64,000 nt of DNA from Pseudomonas baltica (GCF_014235765.1 NZ_JACMYH010000001.1:1612001-1676000), one strand, 5' to 3'. Shown: positions 7,702 to 17,290, numbered from the stretch's first letter. The notes: a model not told the origin generated them from the sequence alone. Translations and numbers: made by a program.

Positions 7702-9474
7702 ATGTGCGGATTAGCTGGTGAGTTGCGCTTCGACTTTCAACCTGCGGACCTTGCGGCCGTGGAACGCATTACCCATGAACTGGCCCCACGCGGGCCGGAC
7801 GCCTGGGGTTTTCAGGCGCAAGGGCCGATTGCCCTGGGCCATCGCCGCCTGAAGATCATGGACCTGTCGGACGGCTCCGCGCAGCCGATGACCGATGCCC
7901 AGCTGGGCCTGAGCCTGGCGTTCAACGGTGCCATCTACAACTTTCCTGAACTGCGCAGTGAGCTGGAAGCGCTGGGTTACAGCTTCTATTCGGGTGGCGA
8001 CACCGAGGTGCTGCTCAAGGGCTACCATGCCTGGGGCGAAAAACTGCTGCCCAAGCTCAACGGCATGTTCGCCTTTGCCATCTGGGAGCGCGACACGCAA
8101 CGTCTGTTCATTGCCCGCGACCGTCTGGGCGTCAAGCCGTTGTACCTGTCGCGCACCGACAAGCGCCTGCGCTTCGCTTCGGCCCTGCCGGCGCTGCTCA
8201 AGGGTGGCGACATCAGCCCGATGCTCGACCCGGTGGCGTTGAACCACTACCTGAACTTCCACGCCGTAGTGCCTGCGCCACGGACGTTGATCGCGGGCAT
8301 CGAAAAGCTGCCGCCTGCGACGTGGATGCGCATCGATGCCAACGGCAAGACCGAACAGCAAACGTGGTGGACCTTGCCCTATGGGCCCCATGCCGACGAA
8401 GCCAACCTGACCCTGGAAGATTGGCGCGACCGGGTGCTGGAAAGCACCCGCGAAGCGGTTGCCATTCGCCAGCGGGCCGCCGTGGATGTGGGCGTGCTGC
8501 TGTCTGGCGGCGTCGATTCGAGCATGCTGGTAGGTCTGTTGCGCGAAGTGGGCGTGAAGGATCTGTCGACCTTCTCCATCGGCTTTCAAGATGCCGGCGG
8601 CGAACGTGGCGACGAGTTCCAGTATTCCGACCTGATCGCCAAACACTACGGTACTCAGCACCACCAGCTGCGCATTGAGGAGCGAGAGATCATTGAGCAG
8701 CTGCCCGCCGCGTTCCGCGCGATGAGCGAGCCGATGGTCAGCCACGACTGCATCGCCTTCTACCTGCTCTCGCGGGAAGTTGCCAAGCATTGCAAGGTCG
8801 TGCAGAGCGGCCAGGGCGCCGACGAACTGTTCGCCGGGTACCACTGGTACCCACAAGTGGACGGCGCCAGCGATCCGTACCAGGCCTATCGCGATGCGTT
8901 CTTCGACCGCAGCTACGACGACTACGCCGCAACCGTCACCCCAAAATGGCTGACCGCCAACGATGCTGCCGGTGACTTCGTGCGCGAGCACTTCGCCATG
9001 CCCGGCGCCGATGCAGCGGTGGACAAGGCCTTGCGCCTGGACAGCACAGTGATGCTGGTCGACGACCCGGTCAAACGCGTCGACAACATGACCATGGCCT
9101 GGGGCCTGGAAGCGCGCACGCCGTTCCTGGACTATCGACTGGTCGAACTTTCCGCGCGGGTTCCAGGCAAGTTCAAGCTGCCCGATGGTGGCAAGCAGGT
9201 GCTCAAGGAAGCGGCGCGGCTGGTGATTCCGAGCGAGGTCATCGACCGCAAGAAAGGCTATTTCCCGGTGCCTGGCCTCAAGCATCTCGAAGGCGACACA
9301 CTCAACTGGGTGCGCGACCTGCTGTTGGACCCCAGCCAGGACCGCGGCCTGTTCAACCCGACCATGCTCGACCGTCTGCTGACCGATCCGCAAGGCCAAC
9401 TCACGCCGCTGCGCGGCTCCAAGCTGTGGCAGCTGGCGGCGTTGAACCTGTGGCTCAGCGAACAAGGACTCTGA
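7702..9474 (+). CDS. N-acetylglutaminylglutamine amidotransferase (asparagine synthase-like, NAGGN pathway)
   Basis: 590 aa starting MCGLAGELRF, so Cys2 is the glutaminase nucleophile of a class II (Ntn) amidotransferase domain (about 1-200). The C-terminal asparagine-synthetase domain has the PP-loop SGGVDSS. In this context it should amidate N-acetylglutaminylglutamine to the compatible solute N-acetylglutaminylglutamine amide, made under osmotic stress. The synthetase follows after 3 bp. GGTAAGGA precedes the start. The family is AsnB-like, but the neighbours argue against free asparagine synthesis. Confidence 0.9.
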   Translation: MCGLAGELRFDFQPADLAAVERITHELAPRGPDAWGFQAQGPIALGHRRLKIMDLSDGSAQPMTDAQLGLSLAFNGAIYNFPELRSELEALGYSFYSGGDTEVLLKGYHAWGEKLLPKLNGMFAFAIWERDTQRLFIARDRLGVKPLYLSRTDKRLRFASALPALLKGGDISPMLDPVALNHYLNFHAVVPAPRTLIAGIEKLPPATWMRIDANGKTEQQTWWTLPYGPHADEANLTLEDWRDRVLESTREAVAIRQRAAVDVGVLLSGGVDSSMLVGLLREVGVKDLSTFSIGFQDAGGERGDEFQYSDLIAKHYGTQHHQLRIEEREIIEQLPAAFRAMSEPMVSHDCIAFYLLSREVAKHCKVVQSGQGADELFAGYHWYPQVDGASDPYQAYRDAFFDRSYDDYAATVTPKWLTANDAAGDFVREHFAMPGADAAVDKALRLDSTVMLVDDPVKRVDNMTMAWGLEARTPFLDYRLVELSARVPGKFKLPDGGKQVLKEAARLVIPSEVIDRKKGYFPVPGLKHLEGDTLNWVRDLLLDPSQDRGLFNPTMLDRLLTDPQGQLTPLRGSKLWQLAALNLWLSEQGL

Positions 9475-9477
9475 TCG

Positions 9478-11220
9478 ATGAAAGCTCATGCCACGGCATT
9501 CAACCAGCGCTTACAGCGCGGCCAGTCGCCGTCCTACGAGCGCTTGCAGGCGCGGCTGGCCGAAGAAGGCCATAGCGACGACCTGCAACAACGACCGTTG
9601 CACTGCGGCTGGGGCCGCGTGCTGATCGGGCATACCTACCCCGACGCGGACGCCCTGGCTGCCGAGCTGCTCAACGAACAACCGGGTGAGCGCGACATCG
9701 GCCTGTATGTTGCCGCGCCGCAGCAGGTATTGGCCAAGGCGCCACAACAACTGTTCCTCGATCCGTCCGATACCCTGCGCCTGTGGTTCAGCGATTATCG
9801 ACCCGCGCAGCGGGTGTTTCGTGGGTTCCGTATTCGTCGGGCGCAGAGCGACGCCGATTGGCAGGCCATCAACCAGCTTTATCTCAAGCGCAAGATGCTG
9901 CCCATCGACCAGAGTCTGCTGACCCCACGACATCAGGGCGGGCCGGTGTACTGGCTGGCCGAAGATGAAGACACCGGCCATGTGATCGGCAGTGTCATGG
10001 GCCTCAACCATGCCAAAGCCTTTCGTGACCCGGAAAAAGGCAGCAGCCTGTGGTGCCTGGCCGTCGACCCACGTTGCACACGCCCAGGTGTGGGCGAAGT
10101 GCTGGTGCGGCATCTGGTCGAGCACTTCATGAGCCGCGGCCTGGCCTACCTCGATCTGTCGGTGATGCACGACAACCGCCTGGCCAAGAACCTCTACGCC
10201 AAGCTGGGCTTTCGCAACCTGCCCACCTTCGCCATCAAGCGCAAGAACGGCATCAACCAGAAACTGTTCCTGGGCCCCGGTCCGCAGGCCGATTTCAATC
10301 CCTACGCGCGGATCATCGTCGACGAGGCGTTTCGCAGGGGCATCGATGTGCAGGTGGACGACGCCGAGGCCGGTCTGTTCACACTGGCGCACGGTGGCCG
10401 GCGCATCCGTTGCCGCGAATCATTGTGCGACCTGACCAGCTCGGTGAGCATGACCCTGTGCCAGGACAAGAGCCTGACCCACAAGGTGCTCAGGGCCGCT
10501 GGCCTGAGCCTGCCGGCGCAGCAGCTGGCCGGCAGTGCCGACGACAACCAGGACTTCCTCGACGAACATGGCCGGGTGGTGGTCAAGCCGCTCGACGGTG
10601 AGCAAGGCAACGGTGTGGCCGTGGACCTGAGCACACTCGACGAGGTGCAGCAGGCCATCGAGCATGCTCGCCAGTTCGATAGCCGGGTCCTGCTCGAAAG
10701 CTTCCATGAAGGGGTTGACCTGCGCATCGTGGTCATCGGCTACGAAGTGGTTGCGGCAGCCATCCGCCGGCCGGCGCAGATCATTGGAGACGGGCATACC
10801 GACATCGGCACGCTGATCGATGTGCAGAGCCGCCGTCGCCAGGCGGCCACTGGCGGCGAGAGCCGGATTCCGCTGGACCAGGAAACCCTGCGCACCGTGC
10901 AGGCCGCCGGTTTCGATATGCACAGCATTCTGCCGAGCGGCCAGACGCTGACAGTGCGCAGAGCGGCCAACCTGCACACCGGCGGGCATCTGGAGGACGT
11001 CACGCAGATTCTCCACCCGGTACTGGCCGACGCAGCGGTACGTGCCGCTCGCGCGCTGGACATCCCGGTGGTGGGTCTGGACCTATTGGTTCCGGCCGCC
11101 GACCAGCCGGAGTACGTGTTCATCGAAGCCAACGAGCGCGTGGGCCTGGCCAACCACGAACCGCAACCGACGGCAGAGCGCTTCGTCGATCTGCTGTTCC
11201 CGCACAGCGGTCCCAGGTAA
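9478..11220 (+). CDS. ngg: N-acetylglutaminylglutamine synthetase (GNAT plus ATP-grasp fusion)
   Basis: 580 aa bifunctional protein. Residues about 115-265 form a GNAT acetyltransferase domain (FRGFRIRRAQSDADW, then WCLAVDPRCTRPGVGEVL as the acetyl-CoA loop). Residues about 300-575 form an ATP-grasp ligase related to cyanophycin/glutathione synthetases (VVVKPLDGEQGNGV, VVGLDLLVP, FIEANERVGL). It should acetylate glutamine and join a second glutamine. It lies directly between the amidotransferase and the M42 peptidase, the standard three-gene NAGGN order. Confidence 0.92.
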   Translation: MKAHATAFNQRLQRGQSPSYERLQARLAEEGHSDDLQQRPLHCGWGRVLIGHTYPDADALAAELLNEQPGERDIGLYVAAPQQVLAKAPQQLFLDPSDTLRLWFSDYRPAQRVFRGFRIRRAQSDADWQAINQLYLKRKMLPIDQSLLTPRHQGGPVYWLAEDEDTGHVIGSVMGLNHAKAFRDPEKGSSLWCLAVDPRCTRPGVGEVLVRHLVEHFMSRGLAYLDLSVMHDNRLAKNLYAKLGFRNLPTFAIKRKNGINQKLFLGPGPQADFNPYARIIVDEAFRRGIDVQVDDAEAGLFTLAHGGRRIRCRESLCDLTSSVSMTLCQDKSLTHKVLRAAGLSLPAQQLAGSADDNQDFLDEHGRVVVKPLDGEQGNGVAVDLSTLDEVQQAIEHARQFDSRVLLESFHEGVDLRIVVIGYEVVAAAIRRPAQIIGDGHTDIGTLIDVQSRRRQAATGGESRIPLDQETLRTVQAAGFDMHSILPSGQTLTVRRAANLHTGGHLEDVTQILHPVLADAAVRAARALDIPVVGLDLLVPAADQPEYVFIEANERVGLANHEPQPTAERFVDLLFPHSGPR

Positions 11221-11327
11221 AAGCCCGCATGGAGCCTGCCGGGGTGACCTGCGCAGGCTCCGCGCTGAAACGCTACCGGGATCGTGACGAAGCGGTCCCC
11301 ATAACCCTATCCACCTCAGGAGTTTCC

Positions 11328-12518
11328 ATGACAGCCAAAATTCCCGAACCGGATATCCAGTACTTGCAGAAAGTGCTGCTGGAAATGCTCGCCATTCCCA
11401 GCCCTACCGGGTTCACCGATACCATCGTGCGCTACGTCGCCGAACGCCTCGAAGAGCTGGGCATTCCCTTTGAAATGACACGCCGCGGTACCATTCGCGC
11501 GACTCTCAAAGGCAAGCAGAATTCACCGGACCGCGCTGTCTCTGCGCATCTGGACACCATTGGCGCCAGCGTACGGGCGGTGCAGGACAACGGTCGCCTG
11601 TCACTGGCGCCGGTAGGCTGCTGGTCGAGCCGCTTTGCCGAAGGCAGCCGTGTGAGCGTTTTCACCGACAGCGGCGTGATCCGCGGCAGCGTGCTGCCCC
11701 TGATGGCCTCCGGGCATGCGTTCAACACCGCCGTCGATCAGATGCCGGTGACCTGGGACCATGTCGAGTTGCGCCTGGATGCCTACTGCGCGACGCGAGC
11801 CGACTGCGAATCGCTGGGGGTGAACATCGGCGACTATGTGGCGTTCGATCCACTGCCCGAGTTCACCGACAGCGGCCACATCAGTGCCCGCCATCTGGAC
11901 GACAAGGCAGGTGTTGCCGCGCTGCTGGCATCGCTCAAGGCCATCGTCGAGAGCGACTACGAGCCTCTGATCGATTGCCATCCATTGTTCACCATCACCG
12001 AGGAAACCGGCTCTGGCGCGGCGGCGGCTCTGCCGTGGGACGTCAGTGAGTTCGTCGGCATCGACATCGCACCTGTCGCACCCGGCCAGCATTCGAGCGA
12101 GCACGCCGTGAGCGTGGCCATGATGGACTCCGGTGGCCCCTACGACTATCACCTGTCGCGGCATCTGTTGCGGCTCGCCGACGAGAACGAACTGCCGGTG
12201 CGGCGCGACCTGTTTCGCTATTACTTCAGCGACGCTCATTCGGCCGTCACGGCGGGCCACGATATTCGCACCGCGCTGCTGGCGTTCGGCTGCGACGCAA
12301 CCCATGGCTATGAACGCACCCACATCGACAGCCTCAGCGCGCTGAGCCGCATTCTCACGGCCTACATGCTGAGCCCACCGGTGTTCGCCAGCGATGCGAA
12401 GCCGAACAACGGATCGCTCGAGCGTTTCAGTCATCAGCTGGAGCACGACGCGCAGATGGAATCGGACACCCGCGTACCTGCGGTCGAAGACGTGCTGGGG
12501 CAGAAATCCAGCCATTGA
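11328..12518 (+). CDS. NAGGN-system M42 family metallopeptidase
   Basis: 396 aa from ATG 11328 (MTAKIPEPDIQYLQKVL), with CAGGAG as ribosome binding site. The longer open frame starting at 11229 has no good start. M42 aminopeptidase metal-ligand motifs are present: SAHLDTIG, HLDDKAG with the bridging Asp, ITEETGSG with the catalytic Glu pair, and a later SDAHSA. It is the third gene of the osmolyte cluster and probably turns over the dipeptide when osmotic stress falls. That role is inferred from its consistent gene neighbourhood. Confidence 0.88.
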   Translation: MTAKIPEPDIQYLQKVLLEMLAIPSPTGFTDTIVRYVAERLEELGIPFEMTRRGTIRATLKGKQNSPDRAVSAHLDTIGASVRAVQDNGRLSLAPVGCWSSRFAEGSRVSVFTDSGVIRGSVLPLMASGHAFNTAVDQMPVTWDHVELRLDAYCATRADCESLGVNIGDYVAFDPLPEFTDSGHISARHLDDKAGVAALLASLKAIVESDYEPLIDCHPLFTITEETGSGAAAALPWDVSEFVGIDIAPVAPGQHSSEHAVSVAMMDSGGPYDYHLSRHLLRLADENELPVRRDLFRYYFSDAHSAVTAGHDIRTALLAFGCDATHGYERTHIDSLSALSRILTAYMLSPPVFASDAKPNNGSLERFSHQLEHDAQMESDTRVPAVEDVLGQKSSH

Positions 12519-12630
12519 TCGGCCCGATCCAACCGGACCACCGCCGCCCTGCCCCTTGCCGCTGTCTGGCTTGGGGCCTCGGGCAGGCGCGGCACTGTTA
12601 CAATGCCGGCCTACCCTGTGAGCGCCGAAC

Positions 12631-12858
12631 ATGCTGATTCCCTACGACCACCTTGAAGCCGACACCCTGACCCGTCTGATCGAAGATTTCGTGACCCGCG
12701 ACGGAACCGACAACGGCGATGAGACACCCTTGCAGACGCGGGTCGAACGCGTGCGTCATGCACTGGCCAAGAAACAGGCGTTCATCGTTTTCGATCCGGA
12801 GAGCCAGCAGTGCACGCTGATGCTCAAGCACGACATAGCGCCCGAGCTGTTCGACTGA
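12631..12858 (+). CDS. yheU: UPF0270/YheU family protein
   Basis: 75 aa, acidic and soluble. MLIPYDHLEADTLTRLIEDF, then HALAKKQAFIVFDPESQQC, are typical of the YheU family, whose function is not established. It stops 3 bp from the convergent csrA paralogue. A TACAAT element at 12599-12604 may be its -10. Confidence 0.88.
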   Translation: MLIPYDHLEADTLTRLIEDFVTRDGTDNGDETPLQTRVERVRHALAKKQAFIVFDPESQQCTLMLKHDIAPELFD

Positions 12859-12861
12859 GCG

Positions 12862-13059
12862 TCACACCACCGGCACCTCCTTGGCATGCTTGCCGTGCTT
12901 CTCCTGGATTCGCCGATAGACCTCGGCACGGTGCACTTCCACGTCCTTGGGCGCCTGGATGCCGAAGCGCACGGTGTTGCCCCGCACGTCCAGCACCTTG
13001 ATCCAGACGTCATCGCCGATCGAGATCAGCTCGCCTACATGTCGCGTCAATACCAGCAT
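12862..13059 (-). CDS. csrA: carbon storage regulator CsrA/Rsm paralogue (RsmI-like)
   Basis: 65 aa starting [17 protein letters not shown], with the RNA-contacting strand [16 protein letters not shown] including the conserved Arg of the VHR motif. The dimer should bind ANGGA motifs in 5' leaders and block translation or change stability. Next to yheU this matches the RsmI position in P. putida, one of several Rsm paralogues; this identity is from memory. The start has GAGGGA as Shine-Dalgarno inside an inverted repeat. Confidence 0.92.
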   Translation of the reverse strand: MLVLTRHVGELISIGDDVWIKVLDVRGNTVRFGIQAPKDVEVHRAEVYRRIQEKHGKHAKEVPVV

Positions 13060-13068
13060 GGCTTTGTT

Positions 13069-13093
13069 CCCTCAAATGAATGCTTCTTGAGGG
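13069..13093 (-). promoter_or_regulatory. leader hairpin overlapping the csrA Shine-Dalgarno
   Basis: In mRNA sense the leader reads CCCTCAA, ten bases, then TTGAGGG, forming a perfect 7-bp stem. Its 3' arm contains the ribosome binding site and an AGGGA, which fits the ANGGA CsrA-recognition core. This could fold to lower translation and could allow autoregulation by Rsm proteins. The structure is seen in sequence; the regulation is inferred. Confidence 0.55.
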
Positions 13094-13277
13094 TGGACCC
13101 TGTTTTCGACCATCACAAGGCAAGCAGAGCAATACAGTTTAAGCCTACGAAAGTTAGTAAATTCCCTGTCAGATATTTCGCACTTGCAGCAGGCAAGGCG
13201 TCACTTAGTTGTACCGATCCATACACTTCAGGCTTTCTTTGTATGGATATTTACAATCTTGGCCACACTCGCCACTC

Positions 13278-13610
13278 CTAGCCCTGTTGCAGCTTCGGCC
13301 CCCACAGGATGATGCTCGCCCCCAGCACGCACAACGTTGCGCCGAGCCAGTCGAAGGTCTGCGGCCGAACTTTCTCGACCACCGCCAGCCACCCCAGCGA
13401 AGCGACGATGTAGATGCCACCGTAGGCTGCATACGCACGGCCGGCATAGGCGGCTTCCACGCGCGTGAGCAGCAGCGCGAAACAGGTCAGGCTCAGCACG
13501 CCTGCCAATGCCCACAGCGCGCTCTTGCCCATCCGCAGCCAGAGGTAGAAGGCATAGCAGCCGGCGATCTCGAAAAGGGCGGCCAGCAAAAACCACACAT
13601 AATTGAGCAC
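13278..13610 (-). CDS. YnfA/UPF0060 family small inner-membrane protein
   Basis: 110 aa with four hydrophobic segments (for example [22 protein letters not shown]). It has the family motifs [24 protein letters not shown] and [16 protein letters not shown]. The fold resembles the drug/metabolite or small multidrug transporter group; function in bacteria is unclear. A 218-bp gap separates it from csrA, in which I see no further gene. Confidence 0.88.
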   Translation of the reverse strand: MLNYVWFLLAALFEIAGCYAFYLWLRMGKSALWALAGVLSLTCFALLLTRVEAAYAGRAYAAYGGIYIVASLGWLAVVEKVRPQTFDWLGATLCVLGASIILWGPKLQQG

Positions 13611-13784
13611 TCGAACTCTCCAGAGCCAATATCAGCCCGCGAGAATACGCCAGCCCAGACCCGGCTCCGAAACATTTTTAAATCTTTGGGACTTTTTACG
13701 GCAGGTCACAGTCCGAGCTATTAGGCGGACGAGTGCTACTGGCTCGCTGACGAATCATCTCATTGTCCAAATAAGGAAATCGCC

Positions 13785-13937
13785 ATGGGCACCATACTGA
13801 TCATCGTTCTGATTCTGCTGTTGATTGGCGGATTGCCAGTATTCCCGCACTCCAGAAGTTGGGGTTATGGCCCGTCGGGTATCATCGGTACTGTACTGGT
13901 CATCCTGCTGATCCTGGTATTGCTCGGCAAGATATAA
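13785..13937 (+). CDS. DUF3309 family small membrane protein
   Basis: 50 codons, too short for ordinary ORF cut-offs. It starts MGTILIIVLILLLIGGLPVF and ends IIGTVLVILLILVLLGKI. Two hydrophobic helices flank a short polar turn (PHSRSWGYGPSG), the DUF3309 pattern. AAGGAAAT precedes the ATG. The protein should be an integral inner-membrane peptide; its function is unknown. A strong terminator follows. Confidence 0.85.
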   Translation: MGTILIIVLILLLIGGLPVFPHSRSWGYGPSGIIGTVLVILLILVLLGKI

Positions 13938-13980
13938 TCTTGCCGATGTGCAGCCTGCACCGGGCCGCACAGCAGAAATG

Positions 13981-14018
13981 AAAAAATCCGATGCCCTCGC
14001 GGGCATCGGATTTTTTTT
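13981..14018. terminator. bidirectional terminator between the DUF3309 gene and actP
   Basis: The long stem AAATCCGATGCCC/GGGCATCGGATTT has a TCGC loop, an A run before it and a T run after it. It can therefore end the DUF3309 transcript on the plus strand and the actP transcript on the minus strand. Confidence 0.93.
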
Positions 14019-14039
14019 GCTTGCAGCGTGGTGCAGGTA

Positions 14040-15698
14040 TCAGTGGGAGACTGCCCCGCTGGAACCCAGACCGGTTTGCGAACGCACGAACTGCGGGTAG
14101 AACAGCGCACGCTCTTCGTCAGCGGCTGCCGACTTGTCGGTGATCGAGAAGAACCAGATACCGATGAAGGCGATGGCCATCGAGAACAGAGCTGGGTACT
14201 CGTAGGGATAGATCGGTTTGTCGTGATGCAGAATCTGCACCCAGATGGTCGGGCCGAGGATCATCAGCGTCACGGCGCTGATCAAGCCCATCCAGCCACC
14301 GATCATGGCGCCGCGAGTGGTCAGGTTCTTCCAGTACATCGAGAGCAGTAGGACCGGGAAGTTGCAGCTGGCCGCGATCGAGAACGCCAGGCCCACCATG
14401 AAGGCGATGTTCTGGCTTTCGAACGCGATACCCAGGCCGATCGCCAGGACACCGAGGCAGACGGTGGTGATCTTGGAAACGCGGATCTCGTCCTTGTCGT
14501 TGGTCTTGCCTTTCTTGATGACGCTGGCGTACAGGTCGTGGGACACCGCCGAAGCACCGGCCAGGGTCAGGCCGGCTACCACAGCCAGGATGGTGGCGAA
14601 TGCCACGGCCGAGATGAAGCCCAGGAAAATGCTGCCACCGACCGCATCGGCAAGGTGCACCGCGGCCATGTTGTTACCACCGAGCAAGGCACCGGCAGCG
14701 TCCTTGAACGCCGGATTGGTGCTGACCAGCAGAATCGCGCCGAAGCCGATGATGAAGGTCAGGATGTAGAAATAGCCGATGAAACCCGTTGCGTAGAGCA
14801 CCGACTTGCGGGCTTCCTTGGCATCGGAAACCGTGAAGAAGCGCATCAGGATGTGCGGCAGGCCAGCCGTACCGAACATCAGCGCCAGGCCCAGCGAGAA
14901 GGCCGAGATCGGATCCTTCACCAGCCCACCGGGGCTCATGATGGCTTCACCCTTGGCGTGCACCTTGATGGCTTCGGAGAACAGCACGTTGAAGTCGAAG
15001 TTGACGTGTTTCATCACCATCAGGGCCATGAAGGACGCACCGGACAGCAGCAATACCGCCTTGATGATCTGTACCCAGGTGGTCGCCAGCATGCCGCCGA
15101 ACAGCACGTACAGGCACATCAGGATACCCACCAGAACCACAGCGACGGCGTAGTCGAGGCCGAACAGCAGCTGGATCAGCTTGCCGGCACCTACCATCTG
15201 CGCGATCAGGTAGAACGCCACCACCACCAGCGAACCACAGGCCGACAGGGTACGGATTTCTTTCTGCTTCAGGCGATAGGACGCCACGTCGGCAAAAGTG
15301 TACTTGCCCAGGTTGCGCAGACGCTCGGCGATCAGGAACAGGATGATCGGCCAGCCCACCAGGAAGCCGATGGAGTAGATCAGGCCATCGTAGCCGGAGG
15401 TGAACACCAGCGCGGAAATCCCCAGGAAGGACGCCGCCGACATGTAGTCGCCGGCAATTGCCAGGCCGTTCTGGAAACCGGTGATCTTGCCGCCGGCGGC
15501 GTAGTAGTCCGCGGCTGACTTGTTGCGCTTGGAGGCCCAATAGGTGATGCACAGGGTGGCACCGACGAACAGCACGAACATGATGATCGCCGCCACGTTG
15601 AGCGGCTGCTTCTGCACCGCGCCGGTCAGTGCATCGGCCGCCATCACGCTTGGAGCCAGGGCGAATGCGCCCATTGTTGCCAATAGACGCCGCATCAT
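14040..15698 (-). CDS. actP: cation/acetate symporter ActP
   Basis: 552 aa inner-membrane Na+/solute symporter (SSF family). The N-terminus has a leader-like segment ([20 protein letters not shown]) seen in ActP proteins, followed by about 13 hydrophobic segments. [19 protein letters not shown] and [19 protein letters not shown] are family signatures. It takes up acetate and other short monocarboxylates. Its start overlaps the DUF485 gene stop by 4 bp. Confidence 0.93.
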   Translation of the reverse strand: MMRRLLATMGAFALAPSVMAADALTGAVQKQPLNVAAIIMFVLFVGATLCITYWASKRNKSAADYYAAGGKITGFQNGLAIAGDYMSAASFLGISALVFTSGYDGLIYSIGFLVGWPIILFLIAERLRNLGKYTFADVASYRLKQKEIRTLSACGSLVVVAFYLIAQMVGAGKLIQLLFGLDYAVAVVLVGILMCLYVLFGGMLATTWVQIIKAVLLLSGASFMALMVMKHVNFDFNVLFSEAIKVHAKGEAIMSPGGLVKDPISAFSLGLALMFGTAGLPHILMRFFTVSDAKEARKSVLYATGFIGYFYILTFIIGFGAILLVSTNPAFKDAAGALLGGNNMAAVHLADAVGGSIFLGFISAVAFATILAVVAGLTLAGASAVSHDLYASVIKKGKTNDKDEIRVSKITTVCLGVLAIGLGIAFESQNIAFMVGLAFSIAASCNFPVLLLSMYWKNLTTRGAMIGGWMGLISAVTLMILGPTIWVQILHHDKPIYPYEYPALFSMAIAFIGIWFFSITDKSAAADEERALFYPQFVRSQTGLGSSGAVSH

Positions 15699-16006
15699 TG
15701 CTTGGCCTCCTGCAGGATCAGGCGATTCAGGTCGTCGAACTCGCCATTGGCGCGCTTGACGTAGATACCGGTCAACACGAAGGCGGAAAGAATGAGGCCG
15801 ACACCGATGGGAATGCCCCAGGTGATCGACGATTCAGGACTGATCTTGGCGCCCAGGATGTGCGGGCCGTAGGCAATCAAGAGGATGAAGGCCGAATACA
15901 GTCCAAGCATGATTGCTGAAAGTATCCAGGCGAACTTCTCTCTTTTTCTCACCAGCTCCTTGAAGCGTGGGCTGTTTTGAATCGAGAGGTAAATGCTGTC
16001 GTTCAT
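15695..16006 (-). CDS. DUF485 family inner-membrane protein (YjcH type), ActP partner
   Basis: 103 aa from [19 protein letters not shown], preceded by GAGGAC. The longer frame with 14 extra residues lacks a ribosome site. Two membrane helices are visible ([21 protein letters not shown] and [21 protein letters not shown]). DUF485 proteins are nearly always encoded just before actP and are thought to help the acetate symporter. The 4-bp overlap supports tight coupling. Confidence 0.9.
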   Translation of the reverse strand: MNDSIYLSIQNSPRFKELVRKREKFAWILSAIMLGLYSAFILLIAYGPHILGAKISPESSITWGIPIGVGLILSAFVLTGIYVKRANGEFDDLNRLILQEAKQ

Positions 16007-16108
16007 TGTTTTTGTCCTCGCAGCATAGATGGATAGAACGTATTCCACTTTAGGCTGCTCTGGAGCGCACTCCAGACGACCTTAGTAGTAGATCGGGGCC
16101 TGAAAATG

Positions 16109-16137
16109 AAAAAAGGTCGCCCATGGGCGACCTTTTC
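16109..16137. terminator. terminator between the betaine-type binding-protein gene and the DUF485-actP promoter
   Basis: The perfect stem AAGGTCGCC/GGCGACCTT has a CATG loop. The A run on its left side is a T run on the minus strand, so it can end the transcript of the upstream minus-strand binding-protein gene before the DUF485 promoter region. Confidence 0.8.
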
Positions 16138-16147
16138 ACAATTCGAC

Positions 16148-16233
16148 GTAGGAGCGGTCCGTGGCCGCGAATGGTGCAGTGCTGTATCTGGTGCTCCGCG
16201 GTGCCTGGTTCGCGGCCGATGACCGCTCCTACG
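16148..16233. repeat. REP pair (BIME), family A
   Basis: Two inverted copies of the element GTAGGAGCGGTCNNNGGCCG and its complement CGGCCGATGACCGCTCCTAC are separated by about 38 bp. The same family occurs at 36741-37088 and 40529-40593. Such elements lie between genes in P. putida-group genomes and may protect 3' ends of mRNA. Confidence 0.85.
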
Positions 16234-16281
16234 GGCGGCCCGCGTGCAAGGCAGCCCGTTTGGGGTTACTTGGTTACTTGG

Positions 16282-17136
16282 TTACTTGGCGGTCCACTCG
16301 GCCACACGGTCAGGATGCTTGTCGACCCAGGCCTTGGCGGCGGCATCAGGCTTGGCACCGTCCTGGATGGCCAGCATGACTTCGCCGATTTCGTCCTTGG
16401 ACGACCACTGGAACTTCTTCAGGAAGGCAGCCACTTCCGGCGCCTTCTTGTCCAGGCCCTTGCTGCCAATGCTGTTGACGGTTTCCGCAGCGCCGTATAC
16501 GCCTTTAGGGTCTTCCAGGAAGCGCAGTTTCCACTTGGCGAACATCCAGTGCGGCACCCAACCGGTCACGGCAATGGATTCCTTGGCCTTCTCGGCACGG
16601 GTCAGCTCCGAAATCATGCCGGCGCCGGAGCTGGACTGAAGCTTGTAGGTGGACAGGCCGTAGTCCTTGATCGCCTGATCGGTCTTGAGCATCACACCCG
16701 AGCCCGCGTCGATGCCCACGATGCGATTCTTGAAGGTCTCGTCGGTCTTGAGGTCGTCAATGGTCTTGGCCTTGACGTATTCAGGCACGATCAGGCCGAT
16801 CTTGGCGTCCTTGAAGTTGGGGCCGTAGTCGACCACCTTGTCCTTGTTCTTGGCCCAGTACTCGCCGTGGGTCACCGGCAGCCAGGCAGAAAGCATCGCG
16901 TCGAGTTTGCCGGTGGCCACGCCCTGCCACATGATCCCGGTGGCCACTGCCTGCAGCTTCACGTCATAGCCCAGCTTCTGCTTGATGACTTCGGCGGCGA
17001 CATGGGTGGTGGCAACGCTGTCCGACCATCCGTCGACGTAGCCGATGGTGACTTCCTTGGCGGCAGCGCTGGCCCAGCTACATCCCATGGCCAGAACCAG
17101 AGCAGCACTGGCTCCGAGAACTTTCTTCATGTTCAT
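16282..17136 (-). CDS. glycine betaine/choline-type ABC substrate-binding protein (OpuAC family), orphan
   Basis: 284 aa. The signal peptide MNMKKVLGASAALVLAMGCSWASA directs export to the periplasm. OpuAC-family motifs include GYVDGWSDSVATTHVAAEVI, LDAMLSAWLPVTHG and VTGWVPHWMFAKWKL, whose Trp residues could form the aromatic cage for a quaternary amine. ATG 17136 was chosen because GGGGAAG precedes it; ATG 17130 is possible. No permease or ATPase gene is adjacent, so it probably serves a transporter encoded elsewhere, as the Cbc-type binding proteins do. The end of the gene overlaps three copies of GGTTACTT. Confidence 0.87.
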   Translation of the reverse strand: MNMKKVLGASAALVLAMGCSWASAAAKEVTIGYVDGWSDSVATTHVAAEVIKQKLGYDVKLQAVATGIMWQGVATGKLDAMLSAWLPVTHGEYWAKNKDKVVDYGPNFKDAKIGLIVPEYVKAKTIDDLKTDETFKNRIVGIDAGSGVMLKTDQAIKDYGLSTYKLQSSSGAGMISELTRAEKAKESIAVTGWVPHWMFAKWKLRFLEDPKGVYGAAETVNSIGSKGLDKKAPEVAAFLKKFQWSSKDEIGEVMLAIQDGAKPDAAAKAWVDKHPDRVAEWTAK

Positions 17137-17290
17137 TCTGCTTCCCCGATAAGGCTGCGCGCGACGAATGCCGCACGGCATATGTTGGCGTCCTGATCAT
17201 CGACTTCGCGCGCCGATGATCATGCTCCACCTACGACCTTGAACCGTCGAGAAACGACATGGCCGGGCCTTGCGGTCCGGCCGGGGGAAC

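Noticed and set aside
7711-9489. 592-codon minus-strand open frame opposite the NAGGN amidotransferase
   Set aside because: The plus strand encodes an intact MCG-start amidotransferase with PP-loop; the antisense translation is featureless.
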